From Nanobdellota archaeon (GTDB taxonomy: Archaea; Nanobdellota; Nanobdellia; Pacearchaeales; GW2011-AR1), in the NCBI GenBank assembly GCA_018901675.1, contig JAHIEH010000067.1, positions 1 to 33,408 of the forward strand: a stretch of DNA of 33,408 nt, given 5' to 3'. This document shows, in pieces, positions 1-6,295 of this stretch (the stretch's first letter is position 1; each line of letters opens with the position of its first letter). Both the position numbers and the translations under genes were made by a program. The notes under the pieces were generated by a model. The model was not told where the DNA came from. It did not search any database and saw only the letters and a program-made list of their open reading frames with translations.

Positions 1-2
1 AA

Positions 3-89
3 GATAAGACTATTCCTTTTTGTCAAGATAATCATCGTTTAGTCAAGAGAGATAAAGTCAGAAAATATGAATTTGATCTCCTTCAATAG
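3..89 (+). CDS. C-terminal fragment of an unidentified protein (runs in from the left edge)
   Basis: The third frame is open from the first base to a TAG at 87-89 and gives a 28-residue tail that is rich in charged residues and ends KYEFDLLQ. The amino-acid make-up looks like coding sequence, but the stretch is too short to identify. It could equally be a chance open frame. Confidence 0.25.
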   Translation, partial: DKTIPFCQDNHRLVKRDKVRKYEFDLLQ

Positions 90-176
90 ATTCTATAAAT
101 CTTGTTTCTTTTTAAGAGGTATGAAATGCTCTGATGGTTTGTTGCCCAGGCATAAAAAGCAGGTGTTATAGGCAAA

Positions 177-185
177 GTTTAAAAA
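177..185 (+). promoter_or_regulatory. TATA box of tRNA-Asp
   Basis: The sequence GTTTAAAAA lies about 28 nt before the first base of the tRNA, the usual archaeal box A distance. No other TATA-like site is closer. Confidence 0.5.
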
Positions 186-208
186 CAAATTTTATGATGA
201 TATATTAA

Positions 209-280
209 GCTCGCATGGTCTAACGGCTATGACACTACCCTGTCACGGTGGCAATCCGAGTTCGACTCTCGGTGCGGGCG
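209..280 (+). tRNA. tRNA-Asp (GTC)
   Basis: A complete cloverleaf of 72 nt can be folded by eye. The acceptor GCTCGCA pairs with TGCGGGC (one U-G pair), the anticodon stem CTACC pairs with GGTGG around the loop CTGTCAC, and the T stem CCGAG/CTCGG carries TTCGACT. The anticodon is GTC. The discriminator is G73, as expected for tRNA-Asp. CCA is not encoded, and a short T run follows. Confidence 0.95.
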
Positions 281-307
281 TTTTGAATTTCACTATTCTA
301 AGCATAC

Positions 308-351
308 CAATTAAGAAATGCAGAACGCACGTAGGGCGTTGATTCTTATTG
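308..351. terminator. Stem-loop between tRNA-Asp and the convergent gene
   Basis: Inverted arms at 308-317 and 343-351 (one bulge) enclose a second stem, AACGC (324-328) with GCGTT (336-340). It sits between the end of tRNA-Asp and the stop codon of the convergent gene at 363. A bidirectional terminator or a small structured RNA are both possible. Confidence 0.35.
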
Positions 352-362
352 AATGGGGAGTT

Positions 363-863
363 TTAAGAAAAGTTTGAACAATTAAGGAAAAGAACGTTCC
401 AATCTGCTATTGGATTTGAATTATAGACATTTTTTAGTAAACTCATTAAGAGTATGGAACAAGAAACAATGAGTATTGAAATCAATAATTCTGTTAATAG
501 ATTAACCCCTTTTCTTTTGTAAGAGAAATATGTTAAAAATAATGAGATTATAATTAATGGTAGAAAAAATAAAAGCTCTGCTTTAATTCCTGCATAAGTT
601 ATTTTTTTCTTATTTTCTAAAGATAAAGAATTGAATGCCTCACAATCTTTTTTAGAAGCAGGGTTTGCTTTTCCTAATTGATTGAACATATCTTCAAAAT
701 TTCTTGGGATGTTTAGAGAATAAGTTATATTAACCCCATATTTCTCCGCTGTTTCTACATGGCCAAGTTTTTCATGAACATAAGATGAAAAAGGGATAAG
801 AATTAAACAAAAGAGAATACCAAATAGGATTAACATAGCAATTAATTTAAGATGTTCTCTCAT
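363..863 (-). CDS. Small multi-pass membrane protein with a HExxxH motif
   Basis: The 166-residue protein has a hydrophobic segment at about 7-26, a polar stretch, and two further membrane segments at about 92-111 and 120-143. Directly after the first segment is H30-E31-K-L-G-H35, followed by a short polar helix. This resembles the HExGH zinc site of M50-type membrane peptidases but has one residue too many between E and the second H, so the metal site is doubtful. No second metal-ligand motif is obvious in the later segments. The gene is divergent from radC and shares its TATA region. I do not recognise the family; a degenerate membrane metalloprotease or an integral membrane protein of unknown role are both possible. 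Confidence 0.7.
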   Translation of the reverse strand: MREHLKLIAMLILFGILFCLILIPFSSYVHEKLGHVETAEKYGVNITYSLNIPRNFEDMFNQLGKANPASKKDCEAFNSLSLENKKKITYAGIKAELLFFLPLIIISLFLTYFSYKRKGVNLLTELLISILIVSCSILLMSLLKNVYNSNPIADWNVLFLNCSNFS

Positions 864-896
864 TTTTTCTTTAGTTTTATCTCCCCACGCTAATAA

Positions 897-908
897 ACTT
901 TATAATAT
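897..908. promoter_or_regulatory. Shared divergent TATA box (radC and the membrane protein)
   Basis: The AT-rich core CTTTATAATAT reads as a TATA box on both strands. It lies about 26 nt before the radC start codon, predicting a leaderless radC transcript. On the other strand it is about 36 nt before the start at 863, leaving a leader of roughly 10 nt. Confidence 0.5.
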
Positions 909-928
909 GCCCCCTCTTTATATTACTT

Positions 929-1594
929 ATGAAAATCAAAGATCTACCGGACTCTTCTAAACCTAGAGAAAGGTTTCTGAAATATGGGCCAGAAGTATTA
1001 AGTGATGCGGAGTTATTCGCGATAATATTGAGAACAGGAAGCAAAGGGGAGAATGTAGTAGATATGTCTAATCGACTTATTGCTGAATATGGCTTAGATA
1101 AGTTGTTTGAATGTTCATTAAAAGAACTGCAGGAAATAAAAGGAATTGGTCCAAGTAAGGCGATGCAAATACTAACCATTGCAGAGCTTCAAAAAAGGAC
1201 GAATCAGGCAAAAAAGCCTGTTAAGAAAATAACATGTGCAAAAGATGTTTTTGATTATTTTCATGAAAGGCTGAAAGATGAAAAGCAAGAGCATTTTTAT
1301 GTATTAATGCTGAATAATCAAAACAATATAATTGGGGAGCATCTAGTAAGCAAAGGAATTCTTGATGCTTCAATCTTGCATCCCAGAGAAGTTTTTAAGC
1401 CTGCGATAAAAAACTCTGCATCAAAGATAATTTTAATACATAACCATCCAAGTGGGGATCCTGAGCCAAGTGGGGAGGATTTAGATATAACAGAAAAATT
1501 GGTGAAAGCGGGAGAGGAATTGGGGATAAAGGTTTTGGATAGTGTGATTATTGGGGGAGAGAGGTGGTGGAGTTGGAAAGAAAGCTCAAATTAA
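929..1594 (+). CDS. radC: RadC-family JAB/MPN protein
   Basis: The 221 residues match the usual RadC (UPF0758) length and layout. The N-terminal helical domain (about 1-75) contains a helix-hairpin-helix, KGIGPSKA at 71-78. A C-terminal JAB/MPN+ domain follows, with the JAMM zinc signature H171-N-H173-P-S-G-D and D184, and a likely catalytic Glu near 121. JAMM domains bind zinc and are usually hydrolases. RadC was once called a DNA-repair protein, but its true role is unsettled and it is often found near mobile DNA. The start is the ATG 26 nt after a TATA box, so the mRNA is probably leaderless. The last 4 nt overlap the convergent gene that follows. The family is mainly bacterial, so acquisition by transfer is plausible. 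Confidence 0.93.
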   Translation: MKIKDLPDSSKPRERFLKYGPEVLSDAELFAIILRTGSKGENVVDMSNRLIAEYGLDKLFECSLKELQEIKGIGPSKAMQILTIAELQKRTNQAKKPVKKITCAKDVFDYFHERLKDEKQEHFYVLMLNNQNNIIGEHLVSKGILDASILHPREVFKPAIKNSASKIILIHNHPSGDPEPSGEDLDITEKLVKAGEELGIKVLDSVIIGGERWWSWKESSN

Positions 1595-1812
1595 TCAACA
1601 GAAGAACAAGGCAATTTTCCCCTTAATCTTTTTAGTTCCTGTTTAAAATGTTTTCTACATAAATAACTCCAACCCCTGTCTTCATGTTTCTTTTCAAGTA
1701 AGAAGGGATAAACTTCCTTATATGCAAGATTTTTACATTTTCCCTCATAATCGCATAATGGTCTTCTTTTTCTATTAACAATTTTATGCCTTATTGTACT
1801 TTTTAATCCCAT
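1591..1812 (-). CDS. Small basic zinc-finger-like protein
   Basis: The 73-residue basic protein has four possible zinc ligands in the pattern C20-x5-C26 ... C52-x2-H55, and many Lys/Arg residues at both ends. This suggests a small nucleic-acid-binding zinc finger. The start ATG is preceded by a G-run (GGGGGGGAGC) about 10 nt upstream that can serve as a ribosome binding site. A 48-codon gene lies 30 nt upstream on the same strand, so the two probably form an operon. The 3' end overlaps radC by 4 nt. I do not recognise the family. Confidence 0.6.
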   Translation of the reverse strand: MGLKSTIRHKIVNRKRRPLCDYEGKCKNLAYKEVYPFLLEKKHEDRGWSYLCRKHFKQELKRLRGKLPCSSVD

Positions 1813-1842
1813 TCTATTTTGCTCCCCCCCTTTGTGATGATA

Positions 1843-1989
1843 TTATAAGCGCTCTCTAAGTCTCTTGAAGGAATATCTATTTCCCCCTTTTTTATTTAAG
1901 CAAACAGTTATTCCATTCAATTCTCCACTTCTTTGCATTTTATTAAACATTTTTCTTCCGTATTTTATTTTGGCTTCTTTTGGTGTCAT
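1843..1989 (-). CDS. 48-residue basic protein
   Basis: A short open frame begins MTPKEAKIKYGRKMFNKMQR and ends SFKRLRERL before TAA. The composition (many Lys and Arg, a helix-turn-helix-like spacing) looks like a real small DNA- or RNA-binding protein rather than noise. It lies 30 nt before the small zinc-finger-like gene on the same strand. No family is recognised. Confidence 0.45.
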   Translation of the reverse strand: MTPKEAKIKYGRKMFNKMQRSGELNGITVCLNKKGGNRYSFKRLRERL

Positions 1990-2058
1990 TTTAATATCAA
2001 AAAGTCCTTAAGTATTACCCCCCACTAAAGTGTGTGGTTTGTTTGGACTTTTGGATGC

Positions 2059-2111
2059 TCAAGAATGCTTGCGAAAACCGCATCCTTTAGGATGCAGATG
2101 AGCATTCTTGA
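2059..2111. other. Long two-part stem-loop in a gene-free stretch
   Basis: The outer arms TCAAGAATGCT (2059-2069) and AGCATTCTTGA (2101-2111) are a perfect 11-bp inverted repeat. Inside, GCATCC (2080-2085) and GGATGC (2090-2095) form a second stem with a TTTA loop, leaving an unpaired pocket of 10 nt on one side and 5 nt on the other. An extra GGATGC at 2053-2058 offers an alternative partner. Another inverted repeat (2131-2138 with 2158-2165) follows. The stretch 1990-2296 has no credible gene. It could hold a structured RNA or a terminator. Confidence 0.45.
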
Positions 2112-2296
2112 CATAAAAGGTCAATAGGAAAAGGATTAGATAATGATCTTTAATCTGTAATCCTTGAGGGATTATCTTTAATCTTAATCATTAAATCTTC
2201 ACAGCACAACACAAAATTTTATTTTGTAATTTCCAATAAAGGAAGTTATTCTAATTCACTCTTACCTACTGACCCCACATAGCTATGTGAATATGA

Positions 2297-2755
2297 TTAT
2301 TCCAAGAGTTTAGTATTCCAATTAGCTAATTGTATCCTATTATCTAAATTTGATTTTTCATTCTCAAGTTTTTCAATGTCGTCTTCTATTTCAGATTCAT
2401 CTAATTGACTAATAAGTGTCTTTGTTTCTTTTTCAGAATACCAAGAACTTCTTTTTCTTTCAAATAGAGTATTTAATTGAGCAATTTTACTCCTAATATC
2501 CCCTACTTTGATTATGGCTTCTGCCAAATTAATCTTTTCTCCTGAAATTCCAGAATCAAGATTCGTTTTTGCAATCTTTATTTTTAATTTTCTTATCTCA
2601 TCAATTTTAAAATTTATTTCTTCTGTAAGTTTTTTGGGATCAAATTCTGATTTCTTTCCTTCTTCGATATAAACATTTTCTTTTCTTAGGTTAATTAATC
2701 TGACTAACCTATTTTTTTCTTTTTTTAATAAACTTAATGCTTCGCCTATATTCAT
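2297..2755 (-). CDS. DIP1984-family (DUF6847, septicolysin-type) coiled-coil protein
   Basis: The 152-residue helical, charged protein has the layout I know for the DIP1984 family. It starts with a short GEALS-type segment, has an acidic linker (EFDPKKL) and a helix ending KIAKTNLDSG, then a Trp-Tyr segment near 110, and closes with RIQLANWNTKLLE, the usual QxxNWxTxL ending. The biochemical role of the family is not established, and the old name septicolysin is not a proven activity. The start is placed at the second Met because AGGAG lies 7 nt before it, while the first ATG overlaps that site. The gene stands alone, with a hairpin upstream that ends the preceding gene. Confidence 0.82.
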   Translation of the reverse strand: MNIGEALSLLKKEKNRLVRLINLRKENVYIEEGKKSEFDPKKLTEEINFKIDEIRKLKIKIAKTNLDSGISGEKINLAEAIIKVGDIRSKIAQLNTLFERKRSSWYSEKETKTLISQLDESEIEDDIEKLENEKSNLDNRIQLANWNTKLLE

Positions 2756-2806
2756 TTTCATCTCCTTAAAAACTTAAAATTAATTAAACTTAAATAATCA
2801 ATGTGT

Positions 2807-2830
2807 AAGTTTTTGCACCCACAAAAACTT
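2807..2830 (-). terminator. Hairpin after the AbrB-like gene
   Basis: AAGTTTTTG (2807-2815) and CAAAAACTT (2822-2830) are perfect 9-bp inverted arms around a CACCCA loop. The stem begins at the stop codon of the gene at 2830-3027, so it is well placed to end that transcript. Confidence 0.5.
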
Positions 2831-3027
2831 CAGCTCTTCTTTTTTCTGTCAAGATAGGTAACTATAATCTGTCTTCCTTTCTCATCTTCAGCAAGGTAAG
2901 AGAAAAGTTCCTGACCCTTTTCAAGGCAACATCCATCAACTATCAGCTTATTAATTGAAATATATGCTGTTGCTCTTTTGAAAATAATTTTGCTTTTCCA
3001 ACCCACTCCAACAAATTTATTTTTCAT
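2830..3027 (-). CDS. Small AbrB-like (swapped-hairpin type) protein
   Basis: The 65-residue protein has the strand pattern of the SpoVT/AbrB fold: a basic first strand, an AYISINKLIVDGCCLEKGQEL segment in the place of the usual IPxxLxxxxGLxxGDxV, and a final strand, IIVTYLD. The match is to pattern, not to a signature, so the call is tentative. It is divergent from another AbrB-like gene of 55 codons. The region between them has a TATA box for each gene and two copies of a 12-bp direct repeat. The TATA box is about 25 nt before the ATG, so the transcript is probably leaderless. A regulator or antitoxin role is inferred. Confidence 0.55.
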   Translation of the reverse strand: MKNKFVGVGWKSKIIFKRATAYISINKLIVDGCCLEKGQELFSYLAEDEKGRQIIVTYLDRKKKS

Positions 3028-3048
3028 TAGTTAGATAAGAAAACTAGA

Positions 3049-3058
3049 TTTATAAATA
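3049..3058 (-). promoter_or_regulatory. TATA box of the minus-strand AbrB-like gene
   Basis: The sequence ATTTATAAAT, read on the minus strand, is about 25 nt before the start codon at 3027. The first operator-like repeat (3061-3072) lies where the BRE element would be. Confidence 0.5.
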
Positions 3059-3060
3059 TG

Positions 3061-3101
3061 TAGGTACCGACATAGTAACTTTAAAGTAGTAGGTTCCGAC
3101 A
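3061..3101 (+). promoter_or_regulatory. Two operator-like direct repeats (TAGGTWCCGACA)
   Basis: TAGGTACCGACA (3061-3072) and TAGGTTCCGACA (3090-3101) differ at one base and are 29 bp apart. Each touches the upstream edge of one of two divergent TATA boxes. A repressor bound here could control both genes. The AbrB-like products on either side are the natural candidates. Confidence 0.55.
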
Positions 3102-3103
3102 AG

Positions 3104-3111
3104 TATAAAAA
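3104..3111 (+). promoter_or_regulatory. TATA box of the plus-strand AbrB-like gene
   Basis: TATAAAAA lies about 28 nt before the ATG at 3136, predicting a leaderless transcript. The second operator-like repeat ends 2 nt upstream. Confidence 0.5.
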
Positions 3112-3135
3112 AGCTGTTCCTCTAGCATTAACTGT

Positions 3136-3303
3136 ATGAAAATTCAGAAACAACTTTCAAATAAGAGAAAAAATAAGAAATATTACAAGTACGCAGTTAT
3201 TATTCCCCCCATGTATGTTAAAGAATCGGGTTTAGAAGGATATGAACTTGAAGCAGAAGTAAACAAGGGAGAAATAAAAATAAAGAAGAAAAAAGAGCAT
3301 TAA
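3136..3303 (+). CDS. 55-residue AbrB-like DNA-binding protein
   Basis: After a basic N-terminal tail of about 18 residues, the protein reads YAVIIPPMYVKESGLEGYEL and then EAEVNKGEIKIKKKK. This follows the AbrB/MazE swapped-hairpin pattern of strand, IPxxYVKxxGLxxGxELE and closing strand. Proteins of this type are DNA-binding regulators or antitoxins. The gene is expressed divergently from another AbrB-like gene and ends 4 nt inside the 3' end of the convergent PIN gene, so a regulatory link to the HTH/PIN pair is possible. The start is chosen from the TATA spacing. Confidence 0.6.
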   Translation: MKIQKQLSNKRKNKKYYKYAVIIPPMYVKESGLEGYELEAEVNKGEIKIKKKKEH

Positions 3304-3929
3304 TTTTCAAATAATAAATTCTTTAATTTTGGCTTCTTATGGTTCTTTAATCTTAAATCATTCTCTACAAAGTCGTAGCTTCCAGAGTCTATATGTTTAT
3401 CAGCAGTTACAAAGAAGAAAATATCTCTATTCTGTTGCATTTGCATTGCGCTGGTTAAGACTCTACAATCTGCAAAATCCACAATAAATTCATGAACAAT
3501 TGAAAGAATAAAGTGATCTAAATCTGATTTTTTTATACTTATTTCATTTACTTTATTTTTTAAAAATAAAGCTACCGAGACATTTAAAAAATCAATTTCA
3601 GAATCAAATTCTTTTTTTAGCTTAATAATATTTTTCTCTTTAAGCTTTGAATATATATTTTGGGCGAAAATAGCGTCTCCTTTATTTAAGAAATTAGTTT
3701 TTGTATAGTCTATTTCATAAGTAGGGTTTTTTATTTTTCTTAAAACACATTCATACATCTTTTTTCTTTGAAGAATAACTCTGCGTAACTCTTCCTTAAC
3801 TATAAAAGAAATCAATATTTTAGTGTTTGAAGATTTTATGTACTCAAAGCACTTTTTCCGAAGTTGCTCTTCTATATAATTATACTCTATATATTTTACA
3901 ATAATCATGCTGTCTAAAAAAGAATCCAT
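3300..3929 (-). CDS. PIN-domain-like protein (probable ribonuclease)
   Basis: The product of 209 residues starts MDSFLDSMIIVKYIEY, a typical PIN first strand with an early Asp (D6). The C-terminal part has SDLDHFILS, then RVLTSAMQMQ and FFVTADKHID, which matches the usual order of acidic residues and the FVTxD strand in PIN domains. PIN domains are Mg-dependent RNases and often toxins. I chose the ATG at 3929 over the upstream TTG, because GGAGAG lies about 7 nt before it and it starts 2 nt after the stop of the upstream HTH gene. The two genes are surely co-transcribed. The middle of the protein is longer than in VapC toxins, so this is not a simple VapC. Confidence 0.6.
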   Translation of the reverse strand: MDSFLDSMIIVKYIEYNYIEEQLRKKCFEYIKSSNTKILISFIVKEELRRVILQRKKMYECVLRKIKNPTYEIDYTKTNFLNKGDAIFAQNIYSKLKEKNIIKLKKEFDSEIDFLNVSVALFLKNKVNEISIKKSDLDHFILSIVHEFIVDFADCRVLTSAMQMQQNRDIFFFVTADKHIDSGSYDFVENDLRLKNHKKPKLKNLLFEN

Positions 3930-3931
3930 CT

Positions 3932-4978
3932 TTATTCTCTCCAAACCTCGCTATCCAGCCATTGATCTACTACTTTTCTTGCTTCTTTATCAATTTCAGT
4001 GATGTTTGGAGGAGAAATCTTCTCCGGCAGATGTTCTAAATAAAATTCTCTTAATTCGCTTATATTTTCACTCGCTAAATGGCTTTTTGTCTCAATTACC
4101 TGGCCAAGCAAAATTCCTATTTCATCTTTTGGATAACCCAATTTTATTAATGAGTCTATTAACATCTTTGAAGCAATGTATTTCCATAAAGAATCAAAAG
4201 ACAGTAGAAATTTATTCTGAAACTGAGGATTATCAAAAAGTTTAAGATAATTCGCCCCGGATATTATCCCATAAAACTCGCTTATTATCTCTTCAAAATT
4301 TTTATCATAAGAAAGTGTTGCAGTGAGAAACTCAAAAAAAAGATCTGGAATCAAATCATATTTCTGGGTCTCTAACCCGGTATAAATCTTTTCTTTTAGA
4401 ATATATAACTCATTCTTGCTATTTTGGTAGCATTCAACCCTTAATTCTCTAACCTTCTCTCTTCTTCTTTCTTTTATCCAGTTCATTATATGCTCTTTGA
4501 TTTTCTCAGAGTTTTTAGGCATATACCCCGGGGAATAATCTTTTTGCAGATCAATAATCATCAAAGGCATTGGTCCATGAATATACCAAACAATTGGAAG
4601 ATTTAGTTTTAATTCAGAATTAATATGATAAGTTAGTTTAGCCAAATCAGTTCTTCTGATAGGTTTTCCGAGTATTTCTTTATGAATCTTAATTGCATTA
4701 TAAAAAATAAATTTAAGCATTTGTCTTTGATCTTCTTCAATAGGGAGATTATAATAGGTATCTCCAGTTATCTTTTGATAGATTATGTTTTTCTCTCCGA
4801 AAACAATCTCTTTTATCTTTTTTTCTCCAATAAGTTCATCTATATAATTCTTAACAGTAGACCAATTAGAATTTATTGCTTTGCTTATCTCTTGAGCATT
4901 AAGCGGTTTATTGTTTAAAGCTTCAAGTATCCTTTGCTTAATCTCTTCCGGGGTTTTTCTTTCATTTAAATCTGCCAT
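3932..4978 (-). CDS. Winged-HTH protein of unknown function, paired with a PIN protein
   Basis: The 348-residue protein starts with a winged helix-turn-helix: TPEEIKQRILEALNNKPLNA, AQEISKAINSNWSTVKNYI as helix and recognition helix, then a wing ending KNIIYQK (about 9-69). The rest is mostly helical with no motif I recognise. A second region near 100-135 (GKPIRRTDLAKLTYHINSE) may be another DNA- or ligand-binding helix pair. The PIN-like gene follows after 2 nt. A DNA-binding gene before a nuclease gene is the usual order for antitoxin and toxin, but the HTH protein is much larger than a normal antitoxin. A TATA-like TTTAAAT lies near 5022-5028. Confidence 0.6.
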   Translation of the reverse strand: MADLNERKTPEEIKQRILEALNNKPLNAQEISKAINSNWSTVKNYIDELIGEKKIKEIVFGEKNIIYQKITGDTYYNLPIEEDQRQMLKFIFYNAIKIHKEILGKPIRRTDLAKLTYHINSELKLNLPIVWYIHGPMPLMIIDLQKDYSPGYMPKNSEKIKEHIMNWIKERRREKVRELRVECYQNSKNELYILKEKIYTGLETQKYDLIPDLFFEFLTATLSYDKNFEEIISEFYGIISGANYLKLFDNPQFQNKFLLSFDSLWKYIASKMLIDSLIKLGYPKDEIGILLGQVIETKSHLASENISELREFYLEHLPEKISPPNITEIDKEARKVVDQWLDSEVWRE

Positions 4979-5187
4979 TAGGATTCACACTCTTTTTCAT
5001 ACTCTATGGACAAAAGAGATGTATTTAAATATTACTATAGTAAATATGCAATAATCTATACAGATAGTATAGAACAATGGTCTTTAAAAAAGTGTTTGCA
5101 ATGTGAACTTCGTGATAAGGGGGATTTCAGAAAGAGTAAGACGGTAATCAGAAAAACAGTTAAGTGAGTCTTGTAAAGGTTCAGAAT

Positions 5188-5254
5188 CGGGACAAATTAA
5201 TGCCCCCGAAGCTTAAGCAAGGTCCTATCGCTTTCGCTCGGACCAGACCTTAAG
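5188..5254. other. Structured stretch with nested inverted repeats
   Basis: CGGG near 5188 can pair with CCCG near 5206. Further on, CTTAAG (5212-5217) and GGTCC (5221-5225) pair with GGACC (5240-5244) and CTTAAG (5249-5254). The surrounding 4979-5372 contains no credible gene. The segment could fold into a small RNA or end transcription. No known RNA family was recognised. Confidence 0.3.
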
Positions 5255-5306
5255 TATCCCTATACTCTTGAGGGCTGGAAAGTATTTATAATTTTTGGGG
5301 GGTTGT

Positions 5307-5331
5307 AGGCAGTATAGTTCTGGGGGGAGAG
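5307..5331 (+). repeat. G-rich dispersed repeat, type 1, copy 1
   Basis: This is a 25-bp sequence with the core GCAGTATAGTTCTGGGGGG, repeated exactly at 6167-6191. It begins about 20 nt after a TATA-like TTTATAAT (5284-5291) and is followed by about 40 bp of almost pure purine sequence. Confidence 0.8.
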
Positions 5332-5372
5332 AGGGAGAGGGGGAGAAGGGGAGGAGGAAGAGAGGGAGAATT

Positions 5373-5723
5373 TTAATAATGCCCTTTTTTCTCGTAATCG
5401 CTATGGTCTTCTTCAACTTCCAAGATAATTTGAAGGACTTTAAATTCTCCTCCAGAAACAACAGTGTAAAATCCTCTTGATCCTCTTGTTAATTTAATCA
5501 TAAATAGATTTGTTACACCATACTTCTTTTCATAGTAATTGTAAATAGGAAGTTTTTTTGAAATTGGTAGTCCTGTTCTTTTTTCTTTTAAGAATTGGAT
5601 TGCTTTTAAAATAAGAAAGTAGAATTTTTCATTTGTTTTGTTTCCTTTTAATAATTCTGATTCTATATCTGTTTTAGATTTAAATAATTCAGAAGATAAC
5701 TGAACTATAAATTCCTTTTCCAT
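5373..5723 (-). CDS. RelE-superfamily-like toxin
   Basis: The 116-residue protein has an N-terminal helical part (about 1-50), then LPISKKLPIYNYYEKKYGV and TNLFMIKLTRGSRGFYTVV, then strands ending ILEVEEDHSDYEKKGHY. This is the layout of archaeal RelE-like proteins with ILExxDHxxYxKxxGY at the end. Such proteins cleave mRNA on the ribosome. Its ATG overlaps the TAA of the upstream gene by one base, so the two genes are translationally coupled. The upstream gene encodes a winged-helix-like partner, and a palindrome covers that gene's start. Together they look like an autoregulated toxin-antitoxin operon. Confidence 0.7.
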   Translation of the reverse strand: MEKEFIVQLSSELFKSKTDIESELLKGNKTNEKFYFLILKAIQFLKEKRTGLPISKKLPIYNYYEKKYGVTNLFMIKLTRGSRGFYTVVSGGEFKVLQIILEVEEDHSDYEKKGHY

Positions 5724-5980
5724 TAAATGCTTACCGCTCCCTGGATTAATTCATTTAATTTTTTATTGTTAGGGAAAATCCAGACAATTTTATCTTCATC
5801 AAAAATTATTTTATTGGACTTTTCCAAGTAGTTTAAAATTAGCTTAAATGTTTGATATTGCATTTTTTTTGGAAGAGATTTCCATAATTCCATTCTTGTG
5901 GGGTAATCTTTTGTCTCTTGAATTATCTTTTCTACCATTAAAATTGAGTCTAATTGGGGGTAATGTAATACATTTTCCAT
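5723..5980 (-). CDS. Probable winged-helix antitoxin of the RelE-like toxin
   Basis: The 85-residue protein reads YPQLDSILMVEKIIQETKDY, then ELWKSLPKKMQYQTFKLILN, and a wing-like KIIFDEDKIVWIF. I know this small protein as a common partner directly upstream of archaeal RelE-like genes. It has the helix-helix-wing order of a winged helix and could bind DNA. The transcript appears leaderless: TTTAAA lies about 27 nt before the ATG. An 8-bp inverted repeat covers the transcription start and the start codon, which fits autorepression. Confidence 0.65.
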   Translation of the reverse strand: MENVLHYPQLDSILMVEKIIQETKDYPTRMELWKSLPKKMQYQTFKLILNYLEKSNKIIFDEDKIVWIFPNNKKLNELIQGAVSI

Positions 5981-5998
5981 TGTATAAGTGTATACAAT
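5979..5998 (-). promoter_or_regulatory. Palindromic operator of the toxin-antitoxin operon
   Basis: ATTGTATA-AGTG-TATACAAT is a perfect 8-bp inverted repeat with a 4-nt centre. It overlaps the first two bases of the start codon and lies just downstream of the TATA-like TTTAAA at about 6004-6010. A protein bound here would block transcription. Confidence 0.65.
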
Positions 5999-6078
5999 AG
6001 AGTTTTTAAACTTTTCTGTGAATTCGTGTGATTGATGAGTCTGGAAATGGAAAGGGAGAGAAGGAGGAGTTGGAGAGG

Positions 6079-6098
6079 GAGTTGCAGGTGTAAGAAGG
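6079..6098 (+). repeat. G-rich dispersed repeat, type 2, copy 1
   Basis: GAGTTGCAGGTGTAAGAAGG occurs here and again at 6193-6212, in a stretch (6030-6240) rich in G and A on the plus strand. Apart from these repeats, 5999-6295 holds no credible gene; an open frame of 90 codons across it is made of the repeats. Confidence 0.75.
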
Positions 6099-6166
6099 TT
6101 TAGGGAAGGGGGTTTGAGGGTGGGAAGAGGGGAAAGGGGGATAAATTTTTATAGGAGAGGAGTAAA

Positions 6167-6191
6167 AGGCAGTATAGTTCTGGGGGGAGAG
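6167..6191 (+). repeat. G-rich dispersed repeat, type 1, copy 2
   Basis: This is an exact 25-bp copy of 5307-5331. As in copy 1, an AT-rich TATA-like stretch (6141-6154) lies about 20 nt before it. It is followed at once by the second copy of the type 2 repeat. Confidence 0.8.
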
Positions 6192-6192
6192 C

Positions 6193-6212
6193 GAGTTGCA
6201 GGTGTAAGAAGG
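6193..6212 (+). repeat. G-rich dispersed repeat, type 2, copy 2
   Basis: This is an exact 20-bp copy of 6079-6098. It directly follows the second copy of the type 1 repeat. Confidence 0.75.
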
Positions 6213-6295
6213 GGTGAGGGAATTAATTTTATCGGGAAAGGTGCTAAATAATAAAAACATCACCTTAAAAAATAACAACTTTAATCCATCAATAC

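Noticed and set aside
2059..2111. Box H/ACA guide RNA
   Set aside because: The pocket and an ACA just after the stem are suggestive, but there is no kink-turn or kink-loop in the upper stem, which archaeal H/ACA RNAs need.
4979..5372. RNase P or SRP RNA gene
   Set aside because: The stretch has stem-loops but none of the conserved core sequences of these RNAs that I could find.
6006..6278. 90-codon open frame across the G-rich repeats
   Set aside because: Its sequence is made of the dispersed repeats (Pro/Ser/Thr-rich low complexity), with no start signal; not a gene.
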